A stretch of DNA of 64,000 nt from Streptomyces sp. NBC_01669 (GCF_026339735.1 NZ_JAPEQG010000001.1:4650001-4714000); one strand, 5' to 3'. Shown: positions 17,386 through 26,399, counted from the stretch's first letter. Notes: a model not told the origin generated them from the sequence alone. Made by a program: numbers and translations.

Positions 17386-17763
17386 ATGAAGAATTTTGTA
17401 GTCAAGACGATCGCCAACGCGGGTGCGCTGGCCGTGGCCATCTGGCTGCTGGACGACATCACGCTGTCGGGCGGCAGCACCGGTCGCAAGGTGCTCACCC
17501 TGATCCTGGTCGCCCTGCTCTTCGGCCTGGTGAACTTCGTGGTCAAGCCGATCGTGAAGGTGCTCACCCTGCCGCTGTTCATCCTCACGCTGGGGCTGAT
17601 CACCCTCGTGGTGAATGCGCTGATGCTGATGCTGACCTCCTGGTTGGCGGGCCAGTTCAATCTCAGCTTCCACGTCGACGGCTTCTGGACCGCCGTGCTC
17701 GGCGGCCTCATCATCTCGATCGTGTCCTGGGCACTGAACGTGGTCCTGCCCGACGAGGACTGA
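17386..17763 (+). CDS. Phage-holin-like family four-helix membrane protein
   Basis: 125 aa from the ATG at 17386 (MKNFVVKTIANAGALAVAIWLLD). Four hydrophobic segments with the family pattern LLFGLVNFVVKPIVKVLTLPL and LITLVVNALMLML (PF04020-type, often annotated phage holin family or membrane protein of unknown function). There is no prophage here. The gene precedes the PLP-enzyme gene by 39 nt on the same strand and may be co-transcribed. Confidence 0.88.
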   Translation: MKNFVVKTIANAGALAVAIWLLDDITLSGGSTGRKVLTLILVALLFGLVNFVVKPIVKVLTLPLFILTLGLITLVVNALMLMLTSWLAGQFNLSFHVDGFWTAVLGGLIISIVSWALNVVLPDED

Positions 17764-17802
17764 TCCGACACCGCACATACCAGAGAGAACAGAGAGAACA
17801 GC

Positions 17803-18927
17803 ATGAGCACCATGGGCGACGGCACCCGGACGGTACGGGCAGGCCTTCCCGAACCGGAGCAGTACGAACCCACCCTGCCCGGTCCGGTCTTCGCCGCACA
17901 CTTCCATCTCTCCGGCGAGCCGACCGGTCCGTACACCTACGGACGGGACACCAACCCGACCTGGACCCATCTGGAACGAGCCATCGGCGAGCTCGAAGCG
18001 CCGGGAGAGGCCGTCGAGACCACGGTGTTCGCCTCCGGAATGGCGGCGATATCAGCGGTGCTGCTGTCGCAGGCACGTACCGGTGACACGGTCGTCCTGC
18101 CCGACGACGGCTATCAGGCGCTGCCTCTGGTGCGTGAGCAGCTGGAGGCGTACGGGGTCGAGGTGCGGACCGCGCCGACCGGGGGCGACGGACAGCTTGC
18201 GGTCCTGGGAGGGGCCCGGCTGCTGTGGATCGAGACGCCGTCCAATCCGGGACTCGACGTCTGCGACCTGCGGCGGGTCATCGACGCCGCGCACGCGGCC
18301 GGCACTCTGGTGGCCGTCGACAACACGCTCGCCACCCCGCTCGGCCAGCGCCCTCTGGAACTGGGCGCCGACTTCTCCGTGGCCAGTGACACCAAGGGCA
18401 TGACCGGGCACGGCGACATCCTGCTCGGCCATGTGACGTGCCGGGATCCGGAGCTGGCTGCGGGTGTACGGCGTTGGCGCAAGGTCGTCGGGGCGATCCC
18501 CGGCCCGATGGAAGCCTGGCTCGCGCACCGTTCGCTGGCCACGCTGGAGCTGCGCATCGACCGGCAGTGCGCGACCGCGCTGGTTCTCGCCGAGGCGCTG
18601 GGCAAACGGCAGGAGGTGACCGGGCTGCGGTACCCCGGGCTGCCCACCGACCCCTCGTACCCGGTTGCCGTGCGGCAGATGCGGCGCTTCGGCTCCGTGG
18701 TGTCGTTCGTGCTGCCCGACCGCGAGATCGCGGAGCGCTTCCTTGCCGGGCTGCGGCTGGTAGACGACGCCACCAGCTTCGGCGGCGTGCGCTCCACCGC
18801 CGAACGGCGGGCGCGCTGGGGCGGCGACGCCGTACCGGAGGGCTTCATCCGTTTCTCGGTCGGGGCCGAGGATGCGGACGACCTGATCGCCGACGTGGAG
18901 CGGGCCCTGGACGAGGCGATGGGCTAG
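17803..18927 (+). CDS. Cys/Met-metabolism PLP enzyme (cystathionine gamma-lyase-like)
   Basis: 374 aa, MSTMGDGTRTVRAGLPEPEQ. Fold-type I Cys/Met metabolism family: substrate loop YTYGRDTNPTWTHLERAIGELE, FASGMAAISAVL, IETPSNPGLDV, VDNTLATP and the PLP lysine in SVASDTKGMTGHGDIL. Members cleave or form C-S bonds (cystathionine gamma-lyase, gamma-synthase, O-acetylhomoserine sulfhydrylase); the LATPLGQRPLELGAD pattern fits cystathionine gamma-lyase annotation. Followed by a 13-bp perfect stem terminator. Confidence 0.92.
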   Translation: MSTMGDGTRTVRAGLPEPEQYEPTLPGPVFAAHFHLSGEPTGPYTYGRDTNPTWTHLERAIGELEAPGEAVETTVFASGMAAISAVLLSQARTGDTVVLPDDGYQALPLVREQLEAYGVEVRTAPTGGDGQLAVLGGARLLWIETPSNPGLDVCDLRRVIDAAHAAGTLVAVDNTLATPLGQRPLELGADFSVASDTKGMTGHGDILLGHVTCRDPELAAGVRRWRKVVGAIPGPMEAWLAHRSLATLELRIDRQCATALVLAEALGKRQEVTGLRYPGLPTDPSYPVAVRQMRRFGSVVSFVLPDREIAERFLAGLRLVDDATSFGGVRSTAERRARWGGDAVPEGFIRFSVGAEDADDLIADVERALDEAMG

Positions 18928-18970
18928 ACGCCAGATCAGGACATCAGGACAGAGGAGAACCAGCGGTACG

Positions 18971-19007
18971 GACGGTCCGAGCCTCCCCCCTCGTGGCTCG
19001 GACCGTC
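18971..19007 (+). terminator. Rho-independent-type terminator
   Basis: Perfect 13-bp arms 18971-18983 and 18995-19007 with an 11-nt loop, 43 nt after the PLP-enzyme stop. Confidence 0.8.
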
Positions 19008-19147
19008 CCGGTTCCGCACGCGAAGAACCGCCTGGACAAGGCTAATTGACTCTGCGTCAGTGTCCAATCACAGTAGCGACAGCGACCTATCGACATATTT
19101 ATGATTGTTCGGGTCGGACGCGTCGAAAGGGCGGGAGGGAGCCGGAC

Positions 19148-20044
19148 ATGGACCTGGCCCTGCTGCGCACATTCGTCACGGTGCACCGGGCCGGTTCCTT
19201 CACCCGGGCCGCCGCGCTGCTCGGTCTCTCCCAGCCCGCGGTCACCTCGCAGATACGCACACTGGAACGGCAGCTGGGCCGCCCGCTCTTCCTGCGCAGG
19301 GCCCGCGGCGTCACCCCGACCACCATGGGCGACGAGCTCGCGCACCGGGCGGCTCCCCATCTGGACGCACTGGTCGAGATCGCCGAGACGGGGCTCGACG
19401 AGGAGTCGGTCGTACGGACGCTGCATCTGGCCGGCCCGCCGGAATTCACCTCGCTGCGGGCCCTGCCCGCGCTCGCCCCGCTCCTCTCCCAGGGCCTCGC
19501 CCTGCGCAGCACGTTCCTCGCCAATTCCGAGGAGGCGCTGGAGGGCCTCGCCGCCGGACATCATGATCTGGCCATTGCGACGGCCCGGCCGCGCGGTGGT
19601 CTGCTCACCGCGACTCCGCTCTGCGACGAAGAGCATGTGCTGGTCGCCGCCCCGCGCTGGGCGGCACGCCTCGGCCCCGGAGCGCTGCGGCGCAGGGGTC
19701 CCGTGGTGCTTCAGCAGCTGCCGGTGGTGGAGGTGCATGAGAGCCTTCCGCTCGTCTCCCGCTACTGGGCCGCCGTCTTCGACGGCCGACCGGCCGCAGC
19801 GGGCGCCGTCATCGTGCCGGATCTTCGCGCGGTCCTGGAGTGCACTGCGGCGGGCGCCGGACTCGCTGTACTGCCGCGCTATCTGTGCGAGGGGGCACTG
19901 GAGCGCGGCAAGGTGGTGGCCCTCCTGGACCCGCCCGTGCCACCGCTGCGCACCTACTTCCTGGCCGCACGGACCGGCACGCTCGCACTGCCGCATATCG
20001 CGCGGGCCCACGAGTGGCTGGTGCGTGCTGCCGTCGATTGGTGA
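19148..20044 (+). CDS. LysR-family transcriptional regulator
   Basis: 298 aa from the ATG at 19148 (MDLALLRTFVTVHRAGSFTRAAALLGL), with GGGCGGGAGGG just upstream. The winged helix occupies residues 1-60 (SQPAVTSQIRTLERQLGRPLF), followed by the usual two-lobe effector-binding domain. LysR proteins normally control a divergent or adjacent gene. The upstream neighbour ends in a terminator and the downstream Nudix gene is co-directional, so the target is unclear. Confidence 0.93.
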   Translation: MDLALLRTFVTVHRAGSFTRAAALLGLSQPAVTSQIRTLERQLGRPLFLRRARGVTPTTMGDELAHRAAPHLDALVEIAETGLDEESVVRTLHLAGPPEFTSLRALPALAPLLSQGLALRSTFLANSEEALEGLAAGHHDLAIATARPRGGLLTATPLCDEEHVLVAAPRWAARLGPGALRRRGPVVLQQLPVVEVHESLPLVSRYWAAVFDGRPAAAGAVIVPDLRAVLECTAAGAGLAVLPRYLCEGALERGKVVALLDPPVPPLRTYFLAARTGTLALPHIARAHEWLVRAAVDW

Positions 20045-20097
20045 CCCGACGGCAGGGCGGGTGTTTCAGAAAGGGTTCTGTGGGCCACTCTCTTGCC

Positions 20098-20577
20098 ATG
20101 ACCGAACGTCCTGTGGTCAAGCGCACCGCACGCGCCATCCTGCTCGACGGCAACGACCTCATCCTCATCAAGCGCACCAAGCCGGGGGTGGATCCGTACT
20201 GGCTCACGCCGGGCGGCGGGGTCGAGCCCGAGGACGCAACCGTCGTCGACGCACTCCACCGCGAGGTGGACGAAGAGCTCGGCGCCAAGATCACCGATGT
20301 GGTCCCCTGCTTCGTCGACACCGTGGAACACATCGAGGGCGGTGGAGTGAAGGGCGTCAAGGTCCAGCACTTCTTCGTCTGCCGACTGGACTCGATGGAC
20401 CTGTCCCGGCGACACGGCCCCGAGATCGACGATCCGTGCGGTGAGTACGACGTCGTACGGGTGCCGTTCAGCCGGATCGGGATCGCCGCCGTCCATCTCG
20501 TGCCGCTGTCGCTGCGGCACTACCTGGACGGCAACATCGAGGGCGTCCGGGCGATGCACGCGCCGGACCTGGGCTGA
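20098..20577 (+). CDS. Nudix hydrolase
   Basis: 159 aa from the ATG at 20098 (MTERPVVKRTARAILLD). Nudix fold with the box WLTPGGGVEPED-ATVVDALHREVDEELGA. The REVDEELG helix and GGGVE are intact, but the spacing between the first glutamates and RE is two residues longer than the textbook GX5EX7REUXEEXGU. The family hydrolyses nucleoside diphosphates linked to other groups; no substrate is evident. It lies 53 nt after the LysR-type gene and converges on the flavohaemoprotein gene. Confidence 0.92.
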   Translation: MTERPVVKRTARAILLDGNDLILIKRTKPGVDPYWLTPGGGVEPEDATVVDALHREVDEELGAKITDVVPCFVDTVEHIEGGGVKGVKVQHFFVCRLDSMDLSRRHGPEIDDPCGEYDVVRVPFSRIGIAAVHLVPLSLRHYLDGNIEGVRAMHAPDLG

Positions 20578-20621
20578 TCGCGAGCCCGGAGGCCCCATGC
20601 CGATGGGATGGGCCGTCGTGG

Positions 20622-21791
20622 TCAGCCCGGGCCCAGGGGCGCCAGTTCCTCGACGAGGTCATGCCGGATGCGCTCGGGCGGCATACCGATCCCTCTGAGG
20701 ACGTCCGCGACGCTGCGGATCATCCCCGGCGGCCCCGCGAGATAGGCGTCGTACTCGGGCCACGGACCGCCCTCGCGCACCGCATCGGGCAGCAGGCCTT
20801 TCAGCCCGCTCCCCGTACCGCTGGAGACCACAGGCCGCACGGCGAGCCAGGGAAAGGTCTTCTGGAGCCGCAGCATCGTGTCGATGTCGTACAGGTCGCG
20901 GTCGCTGCGTGCGCCGTAGAAGACCTGCACGGGGCGCCGGTCGCCATGCTCGGCAACATCCTCGACGAGCGCCTTGATGGGCGCGATGCCCGTGCCGCCG
21001 CCCAGGCAGAGCAGACCGTTGTGGGTGGTGTGGTCGACGGTCATCGAGCCGGTGGGTGGGCCGAGACGCACCACGTCGCCGGGGCGGGCCCGGCGCACCA
21101 GAGCGTTGGAGACCCAGCCCGCCGGGACCGCCTTGACATGGAAGGTGAGCAGACCGTCGGGCCGAGGGGCCGAGGCGAAGGAGTAGTGCCGCCAGATCCG
21201 TGGCCACCACGGTGTTTCCATGGCGGCGTACTGGCCTGCGAGAAAGGGATACGCCTGACCGGGACGGACGGTGAGGACCGCCGTGTCGGGCGTTCTCAGG
21301 TCGTGGGAGACAACCTCCGCCAGCCACCAAGCGGGAGCCCGTTCCGCGTCCTCGGCAGCCGCGTCGATCATGATCTGCGAAATCGCTGTGTAGGCACGGA
21401 TCCAGGCCGCTTCGGTCTCCCCGTTCCATGTGGTGGCGTAGCGGCTCAATGCGCCGAGGAGAGCCTCGCCGAATGCGGGATAGTGCGCGGGCAGTGCGCC
21501 GTATTTACGGTGCCCGCGAGCCAGTCCACCGAGGTACTCGACCAGCGCATCGGGGTCGTCCATCCGGTCGGCAGCCGTGAGGATCGCCCGGAGGAGACGG
21601 TCGCGCCGGGTGTCCATCGCGACCGGAAACATGGCCCGCAGATCGGGGTGGCGCACGAAGAGCAGGGCGTAGAAGTACGAGGTGGCCTGGTCCGCCACAG
21701 GACTGACCTCCGCCAGGGTGCGATGGATCAGGGTCGCATCGGGAGATCTCGGTGTTCCATCACCGGTCGACGTGGTGGCCGGAGCGTCCAT
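20622..21791 (-). CDS. Flavohaemoprotein: globin fused to FAD/NAD(P)H reductase (Hmp-like)
   Basis: 389 aa from the ATG at 21791 (MDAPATTSTGDGTPR), preceded by GAGGCACAAAT. The frame extends to 21962 but without family similarity. The globin domain, about residues 30-155, has the proximal-His region ARGHRKYGALPAHYPAFGEALL. The reductase shows the flavin motif WRHYSFASA and the NAD(P)H motif GGGTGIAPIKALVED. Such proteins oxidise nitric oxide to nitrate in the cytosol. The distal residues are less conserved than in Hmp, so it may be a globin-coupled reductase of the Streptomyces type. I saw no confident NsrR box upstream. Confidence 0.92.
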   Translation of the reverse strand: MDAPATTSTGDGTPRSPDATLIHRTLAEVSPVADQATSYFYALLFVRHPDLRAMFPVAMDTRRDRLLRAILTAADRMDDPDALVEYLGGLARGHRKYGALPAHYPAFGEALLGALSRYATTWNGETEAAWIRAYTAISQIMIDAAAEDAERAPAWWLAEVVSHDLRTPDTAVLTVRPGQAYPFLAGQYAAMETPWWPRIWRHYSFASAPRPDGLLTFHVKAVPAGWVSNALVRRARPGDVVRLGPPTGSMTVDHTTHNGLLCLGGGTGIAPIKALVEDVAEHGDRRPVQVFYGARSDRDLYDIDTMLRLQKTFPWLAVRPVVSSGTGSGLKGLLPDAVREGGPWPEYDAYLAGPPGMIRSVADVLRGIGMPPERIRHDLVEELAPLGPG

Positions 21792-22200
21792 ATTTGTGCC
21801 TCGCCTCGAGCAGCTTCTGGTCGCATGAGCGTGCCGACACCGCACGCAGCGCCTGCGGTCCCTCGCCCCAGCATGCCTGCGACGCCTGCAGGTCGGACAA
21901 ATAGCGGGAAGTCCGGGTATCCGAACCAGTTCTCCCGTTATGCTCTTTTGCCCCATGGCCAAGCCGGGAACCCGGGGACAGCGCAGGCAACACGTAGCAA
22001 CGCCGAATCACCTCTTGACCGCCGCTCAGCTGCGTGTTTCACGTGAAACTGCGCACGTGTGCAGCTCGCTGCCGAGCCCTCACCGCGGACTCGGTTCTCT
22101 GGCCGCGCGGGCACCATCGACACCGTCGGCGCATATGCGTCTCGACCGGATCCGGTAAAGCGGTGGACGAGCGATCACTGCGTCGGACAGCCTGGCCCTC
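21792..22200. other. 409-bp divergent intergenic region containing parS site 2
   Basis: Lies between the flavohaemoprotein (-) and two-domain GNAT (+) genes. No gene recognised. It contains the parS at 22036-22049, followed at 22050-22063 by a near-palindrome TGCGCACGTGTGCA with the same ACGTG core. Confidence 0.6.
22036..22049. other. parS site 2 (perfect)
   Basis: GTTTCACGTGAAAC in a divergent promoter region, so ParB binding or spreading here could overlap promoter function. Confidence 0.92.
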
Positions 22201-23091
22201 ATGGCCAGCCCACTGCCCCACCCGCACGCCGATACGCCCATCCGGCTCCTCACCCGGGGAGACTTGGTCCCCTGCGCCAATCTCTGCGAGGACCGCGGCT
22301 GGCCGCGTGACGAGCCTCGCTGGGCTCTGCTCCTCTCCGCAGGGACGGGCTACGGCATCGATGATCCCGAGGGCAAAGGCCTGATGGCCTCCTGTGTGAT
22401 GACCTCATACGGCCAGGGACTCGCCGCCATCGGCATGCTCCTCGTCGCCGAGCGGTACGCGCGCCAGGGGATCGCCCGGCGCCTGATGCACCAGGTGATC
22501 GAAACGGCGGGGAAGACGTCACTCAGCCTGTACGCGACGCCGGCCGGTCGGCCGCTGTACGAAGAGCTCGGTTTCGAAGCGGTGGGCCGGGCCGAGCGGA
22601 TCAGTGGTCGTTTCCGGCCGACCGGCGCGTCGGGCGGCGGCGCTCCCGCAGCGTCCGGCATGACCGTCCGCCCGGCGACGGCCGAGGATCTGCGTGCCAT
22701 GCTCCGGCTGGACGCAGAAGTGTTCGGCGCGGACCGGACGCATCTCCTTGCTCGGCTGCCGGCCTTCGCAGATCACCTACGGGTCGCGGAGGACGAGGGC
22801 GGGCTTGTCGGCTACGCGGCGCTGTGGCCGAGCGACGGTGTCCATGTGGTCGGTCCGCTGATCGCCCGGGACACCGTCACGGCGATGGCACTCATCGGCT
22901 CCCTCGCGCAGGCGACGGACCGTCCCCTGCGCGCGGACATCGACGCACGTCATGAAGCACTGTTGGACCGGCTCAAGGAGTGCGGTCTGCAGCCGGCCGG
23001 CTCCGGAACCACGGTGATGGCCTACCGGTCCCCCGACCTGCCGGGCGACTGGACCCGTCGCTTCGCACCGCTGACCGTGGCGACGGGCTGA
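22201..23091 (+). CDS. Two-domain GNAT acetyltransferase
   Basis: 296 aa, MASPLPHPHADTPIRLL. The N-terminal GNAT domain (about 15-140) has the acetyl-CoA motif LLVAERYARQGIARRLM (R/Q-x-x-G-x-A) and YEELGFEAVG. The second half (about 155-285) begins MTVRPATAEDLRAML and resembles the C-terminal YitH-type (acetyltransferase-like) domain. N-acetyltransferase of unknown substrate; cytosolic. It converges on the decayed gene at 23152-23497. Confidence 0.9.
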   Translation: MASPLPHPHADTPIRLLTRGDLVPCANLCEDRGWPRDEPRWALLLSAGTGYGIDDPEGKGLMASCVMTSYGQGLAAIGMLLVAERYARQGIARRLMHQVIETAGKTSLSLYATPAGRPLYEELGFEAVGRAERISGRFRPTGASGGGAPAASGMTVRPATAEDLRAMLRLDAEVFGADRTHLLARLPAFADHLRVAEDEGGLVGYAALWPSDGVHVVGPLIARDTVTAMALIGSLAQATDRPLRADIDARHEALLDRLKECGLQPAGSGTTVMAYRSPDLPGDWTRRFAPLTVATG

Positions 23092-23151
23092 CGCGGACCG
23101 GGCTGAGCGGCGCCGAGCCGGGGAAATGCCTGTCACCGGCCCGTTGTCCTG

Positions 23152-23497
23152 TCAGTCGAACCAAACCGCGAGCCGGACGTTTGTGTCACCGTGGATGCCG
23201 GCCGGCGTTTCCATCACCGTCCACACCGGCTTCCGGTCTCCGTCCACTGGAACGGCCTCACGCCGGGTCATCCGCGCGACCGATGCGGCGGACGCGGTCG
23301 CAGACGCCCTCCGGCAGCCCACGGTCGGCCGCGAGCGGTCGAAAGTCGGCACGGTTGCGCACGCCCAAGAGGCAGCCGAACGCGTCGTAGCTCCGGCCCA
23401 TGTAGAGCAGATCGAAATCGACTGCGGCCGACCAGGGCTCGCCCTTTTCATGCCAACTGGCCCGGCACTCGATGAAACCGTAGATGTCCGTCCCCAT
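23152..23497 (-). pseudogene. Remnant of a conserved hypothetical gene with internal deletion and frameshift
   Basis: Starting at the ATG at 23497, MGTDIYGFIECRASWHEKG through SYDAFGCLLGVRN and LAADRGLPEGV is the N-terminal part of a conserved Streptomyces protein of about 170 residues. That frame stops at 23258. A typical C-terminus for the family, GDRKPVWTVMET-AGIHGDTNVRLAVWFD, appears in another frame ending at 23152. The central tryptophan-rich third is missing. Both ends are recognisable from memory of the family; a database alignment would settle it. Confidence 0.7.
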
Positions 23498-23568
23498 GTG
23501 CCGGGACTCTTCTGGCACATGAGATCGGACACCGATGGATTTCCGCTGCCTTCACAGCGGTTGGCGAG

Positions 23569-23997
23569 TCAGCCGAGAGCCGTCACGGCGGCCGTGGCGA
23601 AGCCGTGGTCCTGCTCGGGCGCGCCGCCGCCCACGCCGACGGCTCCGATCAGCCGACCGCCGCGGAAAACAGGAACACCGCCGGCGATGAAGAGCAGCGG
23701 CTGGTCGAGGGCGGTTGGCAGGGTGTGGAAGAGCCCGCCCGGCTGGACCGCGTCGACAAGGTCGGCTGTCGGGGCGCCGAGCTGAAGGGCTGTGTACGCC
23801 TTGCGGGTGCTGGTCTCGCCCGCGATGAGAACGGCCCGGTCGTCGCGACGGAAGGCCAGCAGGTGACCGCCCGCGTCGAGGACCGTCACAGCGACGGTGA
23901 CACCGGCGGCTTCGGCGGCAGTGCGGGCTGCGGCGACCAGCAATTCCGCGTCCTGAATGGTCAGAGGGGCAACGGCGGTGGGGAGGGTGGTGCTCAT
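23569..23997 (-). CDS. GlcG/HbpS family haem-binding-like protein
   Basis: 142 aa, MSTTLPTAVAPLTIQDAELL, with AAGGAGCC 8 nt upstream. The GlcG/HbpS family (formerly DUF336) is recognisable by TVLDAGGHLLAFRRDD, SxRKAYTA and GGVPVFRGGRLIGAVGVGG. Relatives include HbpS, an extracellular haem-binding partner of the SenS/SenR system, and the accessory protein GlcG. No signal peptide, so this one is probably cytosolic. It follows the MFS exporter gene on the same strand by 66 nt and is probably in its operon under the divergent MarR regulator. Confidence 0.9.
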   Translation of the reverse strand: MSTTLPTAVAPLTIQDAELLVAAARTAAEAAGVTVAVTVLDAGGHLLAFRRDDRAVLIAGETSTRKAYTALQLGAPTADLVDAVQPGGLFHTLPTALDQPLLFIAGGVPVFRGGRLIGAVGVGGGAPEQDHGFATAAVTALG

Positions 23998-24063
23998 GGG
24001 GGATGGCTCCTTGGTGCGGTGGAGAGTGCGCGCCCCGGGGTGAGCGCGCGCGTTGTCGGGGTG

Positions 24064-25275
24064 TCAGTGCCGGGCGACGGATGCCTCGACCGGCTCGGGA
24101 ATGTGTCCGGCGACCAGGCGGCTGCGGGTGGCTGTCCGGCGCTCCAGTGCGCTGGAGAGGACGGCGAGGACCAGAGCGGAAGCAGCCAGTGCGGCGCCGA
24201 CCCAGTTGGGTGCGGTGTATCCGAGACCGGCGGCAATGACGAGGCCGCCGAGCCACGCCGACAGCGCGTTGCCGAGGTTGAAGGCGCCGATGTTGACGGC
24301 GGAGGCAAGGGTCGGGGCCCCTGCCGCCTGGTCGAGAACCCGCTTCTGCAGCGGCGGTACGGTCGCGAAGCCGAGGCCACCGATCAGCACGATGGTGACG
24401 GCTGCCGCGATCTTGTTGTGGGCGGTCAGCGTGAAGAGCGCCAGGATCACGGACAGGGCGCCCAGCGACACGTACAGCATCGGCATCAGGTGGCGGTCGG
24501 CGAACTTGCCGCCGAGCAGATTGCCCCCGACCATGCCGAGTCCGAAGAGGACCAACAACCAGGTGACGGAGGACGCGGAGTAGTCGGCGATTTCGGTCAT
24601 CATCGGCGTGATGTAGGTGATCGCGGCGAAGACTCCGCCGAAGCCCAGGACGGTCATCGCCATGGCGAGCAGCACCTGCACATTGCGGAACGCGGCCAGC
24701 TCATGACGGAGCCGCACACCTTCGGCCTTCGGCTGCTCGGGCACCAGCCTGGCCACACCCAGGAGGCCGACGACTCCGAGGGCCGCGACGACGAAGAACG
24801 TGGTCCGCCACCCCACGCTCTGCCCGATGTAGGTGCCGAGCGGTACGCCGACGACGTTGGCGACAGTGAGGCCGGTGAACATCATGGCGATCGCGCCGGC
24901 CTTCTTCTGTGGGGCGACCAGATCGGCCGCGACGACCGATCCGATGCCGAAGAAGGCACCGTGGGCGAGGGAGGCGATCACTCGCCCGGCGAGCATCACG
25001 CCGAAGACGGGGGCGAGGGCGGACACCACGTTGCCCACGACGAACAGCCCCATCAGGAGCATGAGCATGCGTTTGCGGGTGACCCGTGTGCCAAGGACCG
25101 TCATCAGCGGAGCGCCGAGTACGACTCCGAGTGCGTAGCCGGTGACCAGGAATCCTGCGGTGGGGATCGAGACCTGGAAGTCCGCAGCAACCTCGGGGAG
25201 CAGCCCCATGATCACGAACTCGGTGGTTCCGATACCGAATGCCCCAATAGCGAGGGCGAGGAGCGCGAGCGGCAT
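24064..25275 (-). CDS. MFS drug/metabolite exporter (DHA1, AraJ-like)
   Basis: 403 aa from the ATG at 25275 (MPLALLALAIGAFGIGTTEFVIMGLLP), with AAGGTGAAACCC upstream; the extra 16 codons to 25323 lie in the operator region. Twelve hydrophobic helices, the loop 2-3 motif GTRVTRKRMLM, and the GTTEFVIMGLLPEVA signature of AraJ/CmlR-type proton-driven exporters. Divergent from a MarR regulator with 138 nt between starts, containing four repeats of TTRCARRCG. Substrate unknown. Confidence 0.93.
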   Translation of the reverse strand: MPLALLALAIGAFGIGTTEFVIMGLLPEVAADFQVSIPTAGFLVTGYALGVVLGAPLMTVLGTRVTRKRMLMLLMGLFVVGNVVSALAPVFGVMLAGRVIASLAHGAFFGIGSVVAADLVAPQKKAGAIAMMFTGLTVANVVGVPLGTYIGQSVGWRTTFFVVAALGVVGLLGVARLVPEQPKAEGVRLRHELAAFRNVQVLLAMAMTVLGFGGVFAAITYITPMMTEIADYSASSVTWLLVLFGLGMVGGNLLGGKFADRHLMPMLYVSLGALSVILALFTLTAHNKIAAAVTIVLIGGLGFATVPPLQKRVLDQAAGAPTLASAVNIGAFNLGNALSAWLGGLVIAAGLGYTAPNWVGAALAASALVLAVLSSALERRTATRSRLVAGHIPEPVEASVARH

Positions 25276-25309
25276 GGGTTTCACCTTCCCAGGAGATTGC
25301 GCCTGCACT

Positions 25310-25370
25310 TTACAAGCGTCCACAATAATTACAGACGCCGATTAATTGCAAGCGCTGACTATTGCAGACG
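25310..25370. promoter_or_regulatory. Four direct repeats, candidate MarR operators
   Basis: TTACAAGCG (25310), TTACAGACG (25329), TTGCAAGCG (25346) and TTGCAGACG (25362), spaced 19, 17 and 16 bp, in the MFS-MarR divergent gap. Pairs may form two operator units. Repeated AT-rich half-sites in GC-rich DNA are typical of MarR binding regions. Confidence 0.65.
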
Positions 25371-25413
25371 CCCTCTGTCCTGGAGGCAAGCGGCTCCGCA
25401 CGGAGGAGAGACC

Positions 25414-25872
25414 ATGACAGCGACGGACCCTGCACCGACTGCCCTCTCGCAGGGCTGGTGCGCCCTCTCCCTGCTCCACGGCAAGATCGAGTCCCATATC
25501 GAGCGGGCCCTGCAGTCCGGGCACGGGCTCAGCGCGCGGGGGTACTCCCTGCTCGACGTCCTGAGCCGACAGCACAACGGTCTGGGCGGCCATCTGCAGA
25601 TGAAGCAGGTCGCCGACGCGGTCGTGCTCAGCCAGAGCGCCACCACCCGTCTGGTCAGCCGCCTCGAAGACCGCGGGCTGCTGACCCGGTATCTCTGCGA
25701 CACCGACCGCCGCGGCATCTACACCGATGTCACCGATGCCGGTCTCACATTGCTCGCCCAGGCCCGGCCGACCAACGACGCCGCTCTGCGCGCCGCCCTC
25801 GACGAGGCTGCCAGAAACCCCGAGCTGGCCCCGCTCGTCACGGCGGTCGAAGAGCTGAAGGTCCCCGCGTAG
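25414..25872 (+). CDS. MarR-family transcriptional regulator
   Basis: 152 aa from the ATG at 25414 (MTATDPAPTALSQGWCALSLLHG), with GGAGGAGAG upstream. The winged helix spans about residues 60-120 (LQMKQVADAVVLSQSATTRLVSRLEDRGLLTRYLCDTDRRG), with the MarR wing D-x-D/R-R-G. It is divergent from the MFS exporter and GlcG-like genes and is most simply their repressor, released by a small, probably toxic, ligand. Confidence 0.93.
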   Translation: MTATDPAPTALSQGWCALSLLHGKIESHIERALQSGHGLSARGYSLLDVLSRQHNGLGGHLQMKQVADAVVLSQSATTRLVSRLEDRGLLTRYLCDTDRRGIYTDVTDAGLTLLAQARPTNDAALRAALDEAARNPELAPLVTAVEELKVPA

Positions 25873-25900
25873 GCCGCCCGAACTGCATAGTCTGCCGATC

Positions 25901-26353
25901 ATGAGCGCTTTGGAAATACGCCCTGCGGCCCCCACCGACATCCCGGCCGTCGTGGCCATGCTCGCGGACGATCCGCTGGGCGCGCAGCGCGAGTCGCCGG
26001 ACGACCTTGCCCCCTACCGCGCCGCGTTCCAGCGACTCGCCAATGACCCGAACCAGCACCTGGTCGTCGCCGTCCGCGAAGGCGGTGTTGTCGGGACCCT
26101 GCAGCTGACAGTGATCCCCGGACTCTCCCGGCGCGGTTCGACCCGCTCCATCATCGAGGGCGTTCGCGTCCATGCCGATGAGCGCGGCAGCGGCCTCGGC
26201 ACTCAGCTGATCCAGTGGGCGGTGGACGAATCCCGGCGCCAGAACTGCCAGTTGGTCCAGCTGACGTCCGATGCGACCCGGACCGATGCCCATCGCTTCT
26301 ACGAGCGGCTCGGTTTCACCGCCAGTCACATAGGTTTCAAGCTCGCTCTGTGA
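25901..26353 (+). CDS. GNAT acetyltransferase
   Basis: 150 aa, MSALEIRPAAPTDIPAVVAML. Single GNAT domain with RVHADERGSGLGTQLIQWAVDE (the acetyl-CoA R/Q-x-x-G-x-G/A loop) and RFYERLGFTASHIGFKL. Starts 28 nt after the MarR gene and may be co-transcribed. Substrate unknown. Confidence 0.93.
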   Translation: MSALEIRPAAPTDIPAVVAMLADDPLGAQRESPDDLAPYRAAFQRLANDPNQHLVVAVREGGVVGTLQLTVIPGLSRRGSTRSIIEGVRVHADERGSGLGTQLIQWAVDESRRQNCQLVQLTSDATRTDAHRFYERLGFTASHIGFKLAL

Positions 26354-26399
26354 CCGCAGCTCGGAATCCACAGGATCCGACGAACCGAAGGAGCGCTCG

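Noticed and set aside
20230..20310. Nudix box with two extra residues seen as a broken enzyme
   Set aside because: The REVDEELG helix and the rest of the fold are intact; variant spacing occurs in active members, so no defect is claimed.
23605..25872. 755-codon + strand ORF spanning the MFS gene and MarR
   Set aside because: Only the last 152 codons (25414-25872) are the MarR gene. The rest is antisense of the GlcG-like and MFS genes.
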